Part shown: positions 24,102 to 34,462 of the stretch, in pieces
Layout: each line of letters starts with the position of its first letter
Numbering within the stretch: the stretch's first letter is position 1
Origin: Symsagittifera roscoffensis
Taxonomy: Eukaryota; Xenacoelomorpha; Acoela; Convolutidae
Direction: 5' to 3'
NCBI RefSeq assembly: GCF_963678635.1
Contig: NC_087062.1
Span: 24,882,177-24,946,176, forward strand
Length of the DNA: 64,000 nt
Position numbers and translations under genes: made by a program
The notes under the pieces: generated by a model
Seen by the model: only the letters and a program-made list of their open reading frames with translations
What the model was told of the DNA's origin: nothing
Databases searched by the model: none

Positions 24102-25788
24102 ATGTATTTTGTTCTGTTTGCCTTCTTGCATGCCTTCGTGTTTGAATTATTTCTCTTCTCCGTCAATGCCGAAGCTCAGCTTTTCTATGGAAACGAAAAC
24201 GCCGGAATCGATTCGATAATGGTGAAAACGAAAAGAAATTTGGAACAACCTTTATTGATTGTTGGAAATCGAGCAAGTTGCGGAGATAAAACAGGAATCG
24301 TTTTCAGATTCAATACTTATAGGAACCGAAAATATTTTCTGTTATTGCTCTTGGTACTTGTTTAGAAGCAGGGTTCCGCTTGTCACTAACTTATCTGTCT
24401 GACTTTTGTATGGGACCATACTTCTTAACGAGGTTGGCTCTTTTCCAGTTCCCCCCCCCCCTTTCAAATTCAATTTTGAAAAGACTAATTAACGTTGTCA
24501 TAATGCAATGAAATTTGGCGTGGTGAACAAATCGACAATTGTGAACAGATTTGTTCTTCATACTTTACAGCGTAACATCACGCATTTAGCCGTAATAACA
24601 CGTAAAACAAACATAAAACTCGGTATTTTGAAAGGGGGGAACTGGAAAAGAGCCACGAGGTTTTTAAGGGGACCATACTTCTAGACGAGTACCTGGCTCT
24701 TAAGTAATTAACAGTCTACAATTTATCTTAAAGTTATTATACGGGGTGGGGTGGCGGGGGGGGGGGGGGGTTAATTTCCGTAGTTCTGGGATAAGCGTGA
24801 TATAAAATTTGAGCGTCAAATGGCAATTGCCTTTTTTACATCCCCCTCCCCTCATTTCAAAATTTCAAAGTTTTCATAGTTATTTTCACGTATATTTACG
24901 GCTAAAAGCATAATGTTGCGATTTAAAATATGAAGAACACATGGCAATTTGCATGAAAGAAATATACTTGTAATCTTTTCACACGCTTACACGTTTTTTT
25001 TGCAGTTTAGCGAACATCAAAAGTCATTTTAAATAGACTTTTGTAAATTGAGTTTCAGAACAAATCACAGGGGTGACTGGAAAAGAGCCGAACAAATTAG
25101 TTGTTCACAATGATTATTTTGTTCACCATGCCTAGGTTCATTGATTGCATTATGACAACTGAAATATAGTTTTCAGTGTTGAATTTCAAAGAAAGAGGGG
25201 GGGGGGTTGTAGTGGAAAAATGACAGCCAATTGTTTGATAAGTTTAAAAATTATAGAACTCGAAAGCGATCTTCTGTTAGACGTGACCAATTGGATAAAA
25301 TGCGCAAAGGAGGAAGTTAAAAACAGCGGAAAAGGCCAAAAAGTGGCAAACAAATGTACAACTCAAGCGACTGTAACAGGAATGGGAACTCCAGATCCGG
25401 AAAAAATTGCAGATTGTCTGAAAAACGAAGGAGTTGATGTGTCTGTCCCGGATACCCTCAAAGGGATCTTGTTTTTGATATCTCCCTAAATATTTCTTTC
25501 CCATCGCTTATATTCTTTCCCATTGCTTAACTTCTCTCTTGTTCACACTGAAATGTCTGTTGTTATAGTGGTCTGTTAGTCGCCTGAAAGAGTTTCAAAT
25601 AGCCCCTGTGTGAAGGTTCATAATTCGCGTGGATTTACATAAATTGATTAATGATCACAGCGGGTCATTAACTTAGACAAGTTAGATGTTATTTATGAAA
25701 GGTAAAATGATACTTTCCTGAATTTAATGCAGTTTGATATAAGGTAGAAGCGAAATTATGAGATCCCTATAAAGGCAGCGGAGGGGCT

Positions 25789-25820
<32 letters not shown>

Positions 25821-26013
25821 TGCCGACGATGGTGGGGGAGGCGGTGGTGGCGGGGGAGGAGGAGCAGAATTTGATGATGATGATGGTGGGCCTTTCGCAG
25901 AGTACAATGGGGCAACTACGGATTCGGTACCAGATAAAGGGAACCAGGGCAAACTACTAATCATAGGCATCGGATTGGTGCTCCTTGTCGTGCACAACTT
26001 CATGCTGTCATAA
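24102..26013 (+). CDS. Nested gene C: small secreted Gly-rich two-cysteine protein, paralogue of A and B
   Basis: Exon 1 (24102 to about 24276) has a signal peptide (VLFAFLHAFVFELFLFSVNA) and can end at GTTGCG, phase 1. Exon 2 (about 25257-25470, acceptor ATTATAG) joins in that phase and reads WIKCAKEEVKN, VANKCTTQ, GTPDPEKIADCLKNEGVD. Exon 3 (about 25775-26013) holds two poly-Gly blocks separated by ADD, then AEFDDDDGG, and a C-terminal hydrophobic tail (KLLIIGIGLVLLVVHNFMLS) typical of a GPI signal. The exon 2 donor is not solved. An acceptor-like CATCAG ends at 24051. The frame antisense to exon 3 is a Pro-rich shadow. The introns are full of GGCTCTTTTCC MITEs. Function unknown. Confidence 0.58.
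24436..24654. mobile_element. 8-bp-TSD MITE (GGCTCTTTTCC family), copy 3
   Basis: 219 bp, closely matching copy 1 in the same orientation. Perfect TSD ACGAGGTT at 24428-24435 and 24655-24662. Lies in the first intron of gene C. Confidence 0.94.
24741..25215. repeat. G-run and decayed GGCTCTTTTCC-family fragments
   Basis: A long G tract at 24756-24771, then fragments: 'tttacatccccctcccct' near 24836, GTGACTGGAAAAGAGCC ending near 25089, and a last G run and 'agtggaaaaatgacag' reaching the exon at 25257. Ends are not clear. Confidence 0.5.
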
Positions 26014-26130
26014 GATTTTGCTGCTGAGAATCAAGAATTATTAGATCGGAGTGGAATCGAATGCTATGATTTGTCAAAAGAAGTAATCAAAGTGAAATGA
26101 TTTAATTGGTGTGTGTGTGTGTGATTCTAG

Positions 26131-26354
26131 GGATCTTTTCCACCCCCCACACATTTCAAATTTTCCATTTTCGCAATTGTCTCACGTTATTATGGTTGAA
26201 TGCGTGATGTCACGATGTAAAGTGTGAAGAACAAGTTTGTTGATAATAGTTAATAGTTAGTTTGTTCACGTGACAAAACTCCATCATTATGACTACGAAA
26301 ATTTTTTTTTTTTTCAAAACTAAAATTCATATGTGGGGAGAGTGGAAAAGAGGC
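26131..26354. mobile_element. GGCTCTTTTCC-family MITE, diverged copy
   Basis: The left end GGATCTTTTCCACCCCCC and right end GGGGAGAGTGGAAAAGAGGC face each other. The flanks GATTCTAG and AGTTCTAG look like a decayed 8-bp TSD. Internal phrases ('gcgtgatgtcacgatgtaaa') match copies 1-3. It lies just after gene C. Confidence 0.75.
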
Positions 26355-26682
26355 AGTTCTAGTTAGTATATAAGTAGAAGAACAAAGAATTTCTTTAAAA
26401 AATGTTTAAAATGTTTATTTTGAAACCTCTAACTTAGTCGCTCAAAGATAAAGCTTCATTCAAGTTTTTAATAGTCGATTAAAAGGCCTTGCAGATTTTT
26501 TCTTTCAAGAAAAAATCTTAACATTTGTTAATTGCGGATTTGTATATATTTTTCCCATCCAATAATGTGAGATGCTTAAGGGAAGGCAAATAACGCTCTC
26601 AACTATGAAAAAGAAAAGACGCGAAAAAGCGTGGTTGACTTCTAGTTTCGAAAGTGAAATTTATTTATGGGACTTTTTCTAA

Positions 26683-26825
26683 AGAGTCGATGAACGTAGT
26701 TCGGACTCTTGTTTAGGTTCCGATGATTTTTTTTGTTCTTTTTAAAGAGTAGTTGAACGTTGGCTCAATTTTGAGTTTTGCGTTTTGACTTTTGAGTTCT
26801 CTCTCAGTTCAGTTCATTTCCTTTG
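26683..26825 (+). mobile_element. AAGAGTCGATGAACG MITE, left part
   Basis: It starts AGAGTCGATGAACGTAGTTC and runs to 'ttcagttcatttcctttg', where family-2 SINE-like DNA begins. The rest of the same MITE type resumes at 30003 ('aactccactgtcgaacagcc'), so this looks like one MITE split by later insertions. Confidence 0.6.
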
Positions 26826-27007
26826 TTTACACAAGCAAAGCTTGTGTTATACTATGAACTCTCTCTTTTCCAACCCAGGTCACAAATGTTGTTGCGACGC
26901 AAATTTTTTTGCGACAAATTGTGTTCATTTTTAGTGTTCATTTTGATCAATAACCAGCTATTAAGTACAGCCAATCCTAATGATATTAACACAGACTATA
27001 ACAAATA
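26826..27007 (+). repeat. SINE-like family 2, 5' fragment
   Basis: It starts with the palindrome ACACAAGCAAAGCTTGTGT and matches 10077 and 27271 through 'taagtacagccaat' to 'aacacagacta', then stops matching. Confidence 0.65.
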
Positions 27008-27270
27008 ACGGCAATTTGAGAAAAAAATTAAATCGTTGATTTTTGTTTTTTAAACTACTGTGATTGGATCCTGCAATCGGATCATTCTGAGCTACATGTA
27101 TAGGAAACAGCTATTCTTGTTTAAAAGTGTATTTGCTCCATCATGTCTAGGCTTGCAATTAGCAAACGCTATCAAATCAGAATAAAGACTTTTTCCTAGC
27201 AAGCAACTTATCTAACAAAATCATTGAATCATTTTTTCATCTGAATTTTTATTGAGTTTTGCTTTTAGTT

Positions 27271-29996
27271 ACTGTTACACAAGCAAAGTTTGTGTTATAG
27301 TATGAACTATCTTTTTTCCAACCAAAGTCGCAAATATTATTGTGAGCAAATATTTTTGCGACAAAATGTGTTCATTTTGAAAGTGTTCATTTTGATCAAT
27401 AACGAGCTATTAAGTACAGCCAATGCTAAGAATGTTAACACAGACTATTATATTACAAATAGCACTTTAGCTTCAAGGTATCATGAATCTGTTGCGTTGT
27501 GGTAGAGAAGGAGACATACAACAAAATAAGAGGGTTCGAACCTGGGCAGGCTCAGATGTTTTAAATGAAATTTTTCGTATCTATCTATCTATACTATATT
27601 TAAATGCGAGTGACAGCTATCTCCCATGTTTAAGCGTAATAATTTTGCATGTTTAACGAAAGAATTTTTTTATGTTTATGATATATCATATATTGTAATG
27701 CTTAAGAAAATTTTTCAATTAGTTTATCGCAAGGTCATTAATTTTTCAGTATTTTTTTTCGTGGCCAAATTAAGTCTGTCTGTCTGTATACCTGCTTCTT
27801 AAATTAATTTGATAATCTCTGTCTACCCGTCGCATAATTTTTTAAAAACTTTCATCTATTATCTATCTCTTATCTATCTATTATTATATATTTGAATGTG
27901 GTCTTCACTATCTCGCCATGTTTAAGCTTTTTCAACGTATTTTTTTGCATGGTTAACAAATGAATTTTTTCACGTTTAAGCTATATCGTATATTGCAATA
28001 TTTAAGGTTTTTTTTTCAATTTTCCAGTTTACATTCAGTATTTATTTCATCAAGTTTGAAATTAGCAACCCAATAATAGGATATTGTCAGAGTTTTCCTA
28101 GGTTTTGCGATTCTAGCCTCCATATATGAATAACCAAATCCTTTTAGTTTACGAGATTGGAAATTTTTAACTTGTAGAAATTCTCTGAAGGCTGTCGGCA
28201 TTTTTTGAAATTGTCACCCTGTAGTTGGGTACTGTCAGGGTACTCTCAGGGGGTTGCGATTCTTGCCTCCAATTCTCACTTCTCAAATCCTTAGAAATTT
28301 CGAGATACGACGTTTTTTATGATTTTTTCAAAAAGTTTTAAAAACTTAGATTTTAAAAAATCCACAACGTTCAAGATATCAATGCTGTTGTTGGATATTG
28401 TGAAGATACTCTCAGGGGTTGCGAACCTTGCCTTTGATTATGGCTGCTCAAATCCTTGTAGTTTTCGAGATATGACGTTTTTTTGGATTTTTTTTCAAAT
28501 TTTTACAGAAAACTTAGATTTAAAAAATTTCAGAAAACTTGAAATTATCATCTCTGTAGTCAGGCTCTATCAGGTTACTCTCAGGAGTTGCGAATTTCGC
28601 AGCCAAATATGACTGCTCAAATCCTTGTAGTTTTCGAGATCTGACGTTTTTTATGATTTTCTCCGAAATTTTCAAAAAAGCTAAATGTTAAATAATTCCA
28701 AAACTTTGAAGATCTCAATCCTGTTATTGGAATCTGTGAGGGTAATCTCAGGGGTTCGCAAATCTTGCGTCTGAATATGACTGCTCAAATTCTTGTTGTT
28801 TTCGAGATGTGTTTCTGTGACGTTTTTTCTAGAATTTTTTCTAAATTTTTCTGAAAACTTAGGTTAACAAAATTTCACAAAACTTGAAATTATCATCTCT
28901 GTAGTGAGGCTCTGTCAGGGTACTCTCAAGAGTTGCGGTTTTTGCCTCCAAAAAGGACTGAATTTTGCATCTAAATAGGACTGCTCAAAATCTTGCAGTT
29001 TTCCAGATATGACGTTTTTTGTGATTTTTTCAAAAAAAATTTCATGAAAATTAAATTATTTTTTTTTTCAAAGTTTGAAATTCCTCACCTGTAGTTGGGG
29101 GGCTGTCAGAGTTATCTCAGGGGTTGCAAATTCGGCCTCCAATTAAGAGTGCCCAAATCATTTTTGTTTAAGAGATACGACGATTTTTGTGATTTTTTCG
29201 GAATTTTTCTGAAAACTCAAATTACAAAATAATTACTTTAAGCGAAATTCACAACCCTGTATTTGTGTACTTTAAAGATTACGAATATTGCCATCAAAAA
29301 AGACTGCTCAAATTTTGGTAGTTTTTGAACTATGAATTTTTTCTGGTTTTCAAAAAATACCTGTTTTAGAAAAAGTAAGGTGAAGTTTCTCATAATTTGA
29401 ATTTCCAACGTTGCAGTTGGATACTGTACGAGTACCCTCAGGAGTTGCAAATATTGCGTCCAAATGCGACTGCTCAATTGCTTTCAGTTTCTTAGATGTG
29501 ACATTTCTTAATTCATTATAAACTTAGTTATAAAAAAATGTCACAAATTTTTATGGTTTTTCAAAATTTGAATTAAAAAATCGAATGAAAAATTTTACAA
29601 AATTTGAAGTTACTCTCAGAAGTTGCAAATCTTGCGTCCAAATGTGACTGCTCAATTGCTTTCAGTTTCCCAGATGTGACGTTTTTTAGTTCATTTTAAA
29701 TTTTTAGAAGAACTTATACAAAACTTCCCAAATGGTTCTTCAAAATTTGTATAAAAAAATTGAGTAAAAATTTTTTAAATACGAACCCTGTAATTGGGTG
29801 ATGTCAGAGTACGCTCAAAGAATAGTTTTAATAAAAATTCGAAGCACCGGAGGTGCGGTACGCGCTAGTACTAGTTAAAATGCGTCTGCTCTATAAATTG
29901 AGGAATGTAAGTTGGTTAATTTCATTTTTTCAAATTGACTGGTACTGCTAATGTGTCATAATTGGCTTGCGTCACTTAGCAATTATGTAGACTCAA
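27271..29996 (+). repeat. SINE-like family 2 copy split by a Helitron
   Basis: The left part 27271-27579 includes the tRNA-like boxes (GGGTTCGAACCTGGG at about 27532). The right part 29869-29996 resumes with TACTAGTTAAAATGCG and matches the copy at 10077-10480. The Helitron at 27580-29868 sits between. Confidence 0.8.
27580..29868 (+). mobile_element. Non-autonomous Helitron, 2289 bp, boundaries set by empty site
   Basis: It runs TCTATCTATCTATACTATAT ... GCGCTAG, preceded by A and followed by T. A hairpin GCACC-GGA-GGTGC at 29844-29856 precedes the CTAG end. The unoccupied relative at 10341-10357 reads straight through TTTTTCGTA/TACTAGTT, which fixes the insertion between A and T. The interior has about nine diverged monomers of the same kind as at 12436 ('actgctcaaatccttgtagt', 'tcgagatatgacgttttt'). 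A second head-like sequence starts near 27880, so one Helitron may sit in another or the 5' end is duplicated. No Rep/helicase is encoded. Confidence 0.85.
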
Positions 29997-30002
29997 AGTT
30001 TA

Positions 30003-30300
30003 ACTCCACTGTCGAACAGCCAAAGTGTAAAGGTCACAAAAACGCGATCGACTTCTAGTTTCGAAAATGAAATTTTTCCAGTGAGATTCCCAGCGAAATA
30101 AAACTTTTACCTATAGATCCAGCTTTCTCAAATTTGGTTAAATTGATCACAAAAATGAATCATTAATTGCTCTAAAAATTCAAAAAACTTTAAGGCCATC
30201 TTTTTCTTAGAAATTCAAAATTTGCAGTTTTAAATAAAAGTAGGTCAGTATTATTTCTGTTGACTTGCGTTCATTAACTTTTTTTCCAATTGTCTGCTGG
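30003..30300 (+). mobile_element. AAGAGTCGATGAACG MITE, right part
   Basis: It matches the interior of the copy at 21007 ('aactccactgtcgaacagcc', 'cgatcgacttctagtttcga', 'aaggccatctttttcttaga') and ends near GCGTTCATTAACTTT. Probably the continuation of the fragment at 26683. Confidence 0.6.
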
Positions 30301-30504
30301 CTAGGTTCTTAAATTGGTTCAGAAAGTTTCAGTTGTAAAATATTTTAAATATTGTAAAACTGAGGGAAAATTGCAATTCTAAAATTGCCATCGTTTTAGG
30401 GGTTTACAAAATTTTGGCTTTTATGATTAGTTCATATATCGCATATTTGTTCAGTTTATTACTGGAATATCAGAAACGATGGGGGTGGTCTTAGATAAGA
30501 ATGG

Positions 30505-30922
30505 TAACTTCCCAAATGGAATAATTCCCAAATGGCATAAAAATGGAAACTTTTCCCAAATGGCTTAAATTTTGAGTTTTTATTGTAATTTAAACGTTTT
30601 CTATCAATTTCTAATTCTAACATTTTGTCAGGAACGAAAGCATGTGAACAAGATTTGGAATTAATTGCTGCCAAACAAATTTAAGCAACAGACTTGTCGA
30701 AAAAAATTGACCACAAGAAGCTTATTAATAACCGCAAGCTTATGCTTCTTGCTTTTGATAAATCAATCATAATTTGAATTGACAATTTGACTAATTTTCT
30801 CACCTTGTTCACGAAAAAACTGTTCTCGATTTTTCCAAAGCAACTGTTGCATGAAATTTATGCCATTTGGGAAACTTTTCATTTTTATGCCATTTGGGAA
30901 TTATGCCATTTGAGACTTAATC
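30505..30922. mobile_element. Foldback element with CCCAAATGG-rich inverted repeats
   Basis: The left arm (about 30505-30570) carries AATTCCCAAATGGCATAAAA; the right arm (about 30857-30920) carries its inverse. Each arm is itself built from repeats of CCCAAATGG. The spacer has no coding. TSD not clear. Confidence 0.75.
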
Positions 30923-31839
30923 ATAAGAATGATAAGTAAACATTTTCAATTGTAAAAGGTTGAAATGATTGTAACATACTTAGGTTGTGATGTTTTTTAC
31001 ACTTTTTTTGTTGGTTTCTGTTAGGGAAAGAGAAACAACAAAAAAAGTTTCTTCACGCTCCAATTTGTTTTGCCGCGGTTTGACATCTGTTTTTTCTAAA
31101 TTTAATGTTGTTAAAGGGAAACTACACTATCGACCCGCAAAAGTGTAAAGGTAACGAAACGTGAATGACTTCTGGTTTCAAAAATACAACTATAATTTTT
31201 TGTATTGCCAATGAAAGAAAAAACTACATATTGATCCAGTTTCCTATACATGGGAAGAAAAAAATGCCAAAAAGAAACAATTCTTGAAATTCAAAGAGCA
31301 TCAACTTTGTTTTTTTATGGGATTGCGAAAGTTGATAATGTTTGGTCAACTTGTTTTGATTATTTTTGTTCTTTCACATTTTTCCGATCATCTTTCACAC
31401 GTTGAGATAATATCGGATCTTCTGAACTCCGAATATTTCTTCAAAAAACGTCACTCATGGCTCTAAAGGAATTGTAAAAAAAAATTGCCTAGCGTAATTT
31501 TTAAGTGGCCTGTTGTGCAAGTAAATAATAACGATCAAAAATATATAAAGTTCTCCAACATCACTAAATATACGATGAAACTATACCTCATCTTTCTTTT
31601 GAGACTTAGACAGAACATTTAAGGGGATCCTAGGATGCACTAAGCGTCTCTTAACAAAAAACACAAAGAAGAATAGCCGATTGCTGTGCGAGTAGGACAA
31701 TGCTGTAACCATTTTTATATGCTAAAACGCGACTGCATATCTTTCCATGTTCAAGCCATATCACATGTCTCATGTTTAATTTTTCAGAAGTCAACGAAAT
31801 TTTGCGCGTTTAAACTATCGTTTTTTGTGGTGCTTAAGA

Positions 31840-32370
31840 ACCATGTTAGCGCAAGGCAGGGTAGGGCGAAAAGTGGCAAGGTAGGGTAGGGCAGCGCAGG
31901 GCAATGAGGGATAAGGCCAGGTAGTTACACGCAAAGCAGCGCTGAGCCGGGCGAGAAATGGCAATGCAGGGTAGGGAGTGCTAGGCAGGGTAGGATGAGG
32001 AGAGGCAGGGCAGGGCAGCGCAAGGCAAGGCATGACAGCGCAAGGCAAGGCCGGATAGGGAAGCACAAGGCGGCGCTGGACGGGGCGATGTGTAGAAAGG
32101 CCTGGGTTGAGCGAAGAGACTCAAGGCCTGGGTTGACTGAAGTGGGGCAAAGCCTGGGTATATCGAAGAGGGGCAAAGCCTGGGTAGAGCGAAGAGGGGC
32201 AATGGAGGGCAGCTCACAGCAAGGCAGGGCCAAAAGCGGGCAAGGCAGGGGAAGGTGAGGAGTGGCAATGCCGGGTAGGGCAGCGCAAAGCAGGGCAGGG
32301 TAAGCCAGGTAGGGCGAGGCATGATAGGCCGAGATTAAGGGCAGGGTAGGGTAGTGCAAGGTAGGGCATC
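31840..32370. repeat. G-rich degenerate minisatellite (GGGCA/GGGTA type)
   Basis: Dense short repeats of AGGGCAGGGTAGGGC form on the + strand. Inside (about 32100-32205) is a cleaner unit of about 27 bp, four times, of the form CCTGGGTAGAGCGAAGAGGG. Strong G/C strand bias means it could form G-quadruplexes. Long Pro/Ala/Leu frames on the opposite strand are by-products. Confidence 0.85.
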
Positions 32371-32379
32371 CATCTATCA

Positions 32380-33260
32380 TCAATTTCCAACCCTCCAGCA
32401 ATCTATTTTGCCAGTCAGCCATATATCCACCCATACATTACGCCATTCATCTTCCATCCATCCCTCTATTATCTATCAAGCCATCTATCTATTCAGGTAC
32501 TCTGACACCCATTCATGCAACAGTCTTCCGATTCATTCATCCATCAAGCCATCCATCCAGCAAAACCATTCGTCCATCTAGTCGTCTATCCAACCATCCA
32601 GCCATTAAACCATCCGGCATCTAAAAAGCCATCAATCAAAACATCATCCCTTCATTAGTTCTGCCAACCATCAGTTGATCCATCCATCCTTACAACCATC
32701 CATTTCTATTTACAACCTTACAACCACCCAACTGTTTATCCAGCCGTCTGATACTCCATCAAGCCATCTATCTGTTAAATCATATATCATCCGCCCAACC
32801 GTCCAACCAGTAATCCCTCCAGTCATACGACATTCCAGTCAGCCATGCATCCAATTATCTTTCCATCAATCGTCCATCAATCCAACCATTCATAGATCAA
32901 GGCTTTGTCATCGATCCATGCAACCAGCAATCCATCTACATTTTCAGTCATCCATCTGTTTAGTCATGCATCGATCCAACCAGCCATCCGTCAGTCCCCC
33001 AGCAAATCAGTCAAATATTCCTCCATTTTTGCGTCCAGTCATCCGTCGTTGCTTGCAGCCATTGATATCGTTGCTTCCAGCCATTGATACAGCCATGCCT
33101 CTGTCTAGTCATCCATTTGTCAGCCTTTCATCCGTCTTTCCATTCGCCCATCCAGCCGACCCTTCCTTCATCGTTCCATCCCTCAGCTATCAATCCAGCT
33201 ATTCGTCGTTACATTAGCCTTCCATCCGTTCAGCCTGCGATCCATTCAGCCTTTCCAATT
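32380..33260. repeat. CCAT/TCCA-rich degenerate satellite
   Basis: About 880 bp of irregular CATCCATC, CAGCCATC and CAATCCAT units. Open frames here (such as 32675-33217) are rich in Ser, His, Pro and Ile from the tetranucleotide and are not genes. Confidence 0.85.
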
Positions 33261-34099
33261 TTTTTTCGTCTTAGATAAAAGGTGTAATTTTCAGGAGCAG
33301 CTTTACCAGCTTAAATTAATTTCAGTTTTTTATGCGTGGTGTGATGAAAGAATCTGAAAGAAAAACTTCATTTTAGACATTTCGGATATTCATAAGTGAA
33401 ATAAGCATGTTGGGAATTTTTTTTCGAAAAATGATTTATAATCAAATAAAGAATTAATTTTTTTTTCATTTTGCAGAATTTGAAAACTTGTTTACTCCCA
33501 AGGTGGCGCCAAAAATACTTAGAAAGATAGAAATTAATTATACTAGATTTTTCAAGGCGTGAATAAAAGAATTTTGGCTAGTTTGCTCAAACTTCTCGCT
33601 CGAAATTTGAAGAAAAATGAAAAATTTCAAATTTTTCTTTTTCGGCACTGGGAAAACATTTTGGCAATTTTTTAATGTCGTTCGAGTCACGACTGATACG
33701 GCTTTAATATGATATATCATCAAACGCAGTCCGATATTTATTTGGGGTGACTGATTTTGTATGGAAAACTAAAAAAAAAGAAAAAATTATAGCACACGAA
33801 TACAATGTTCCTCCCCGTTTTCATTGGTCCGAACAATAAGTTTGACTTTTTCTTTAAAAATTTTTCAATATCATTCATAAAATCATTTACGAAATTTGTC
33901 GCTTGTGTTCATTGCTGTTTTCTTAATGAGGTGATTAGATTGGAGTACAAAAAATGTCTACAAAATGCGATAAAAGTAGCTTGTTATCAGCCGATCACGC
34001 AGCAGCTTATCTTTGTAACAAATTATACAGAGCCCCAAGGTCAGTGACCGTGTTGGTCGGAACTATAGACAATGTACTTACTACATTTATGTGCCCTAG

Positions 34100-34462
34100 G
34101 TGATCAAGTGGTTCTGGGACATACTAGAAAATGAATTCACCCGTGAAGAGAGGTCACTGCTACTTAAATTCTGCACCAGCTGTTCCAAACCACCCCTGCT
34201 GGGCTTCAGTTATCTAGAACCCGCCTTTTCTATCCGAAGAGTTGAACAACCCGATGACACGGACGAAGGCGATACTGTCGGCAGTATAGTCCGAGGATTT
34301 TTCTCGCTCTCGGGAAACAAAAAGGGCGAGAACGTCTCACGACTTCCGACTTCGAGTACATGTTTTAACTTGTTGAAGTTGCCTCACTACCAGAAACGGA
34401 CTACTTTAAGGGATAAACTGAGATATGCCGTGCATAGTCATGTAGGATTTGAGTTGTCCTAA
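34100..34462 (+). CDS. UBE3B: UBE3B last exon: HECT C-lobe with catalytic cysteine
   Basis: It begins [11 protein letters not shown] after the acceptor CCCTAG and ends in the family's C-terminal GFELS at a TAA stop. Motifs in order: [16 protein letters not shown]-like [39 protein letters not shown]. The catalytic Cys codon is 34361-34363 in STCFNLL, so the thioester-forming site is intact. Total coding in the window is about 732 residues, matching the C-terminal two-thirds of UBE3B (about 1070 in vertebrates). AATAAA signals follow at 34573 and 34649. In other animals UBE3B acts in mitochondrial stress and metabolic regulation. Confidence 0.95.
   Translation: MIKWFWDILENEFTREERSLLLKFCTSCSKPPLLGFSYLEPAFSIRRVEQPDDTDEGDTVGSIVRGFFSLSGNKKGENVSRLPTSSTCFNLLKLPHYQKRTTLRDKLRYAVHSHVGFELS

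Larger units (their letters stand above)
6228..34099 (+). other. UBE3B intron 4, 27.9 kb, hosting three small genes and dense transposons
   Basis: The intron is bounded by GTAGGT and CCCTAG and keeps frame across the junction. It holds three same-strand multi-exon genes, listed separately, and members of most of the transposon families in the window. It is about nine times longer than the next longest UBE3B intron here. Stretches without their own entry are AT-rich and I see no gene in them: 7615-9057 (with a decayed match to the AAGAGTCGATGAACG family at about 8220-8410), 10490-12430, 14940-17490, 17800-18940 and 33260-34099. Confidence 0.8.

Noticed and set aside
25724-26003. - strand poly-Pro and His-rich frames
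   Set aside because: Antisense shadows of the poly-Gly exon of nested gene C, which has a better-supported frame and a hydrophobic tail.
31815-32434. Long Pro/Ala/Leu/Cys-rich frames on the - strand
   Set aside because: They arise from the G-rich minisatellite; no start context, domain or splice signal.
32675-33217. 180-residue + strand frame rich in Ser, His, Pro, Ile
   Set aside because: Translation of the CCAT satellite.
33805-34047. 80-residue frame just before the last UBE3B exon
   Set aside because: I considered it as a missing first exon of EEF1E1, but it does not resemble that protein and lies before the UBE3B exon.
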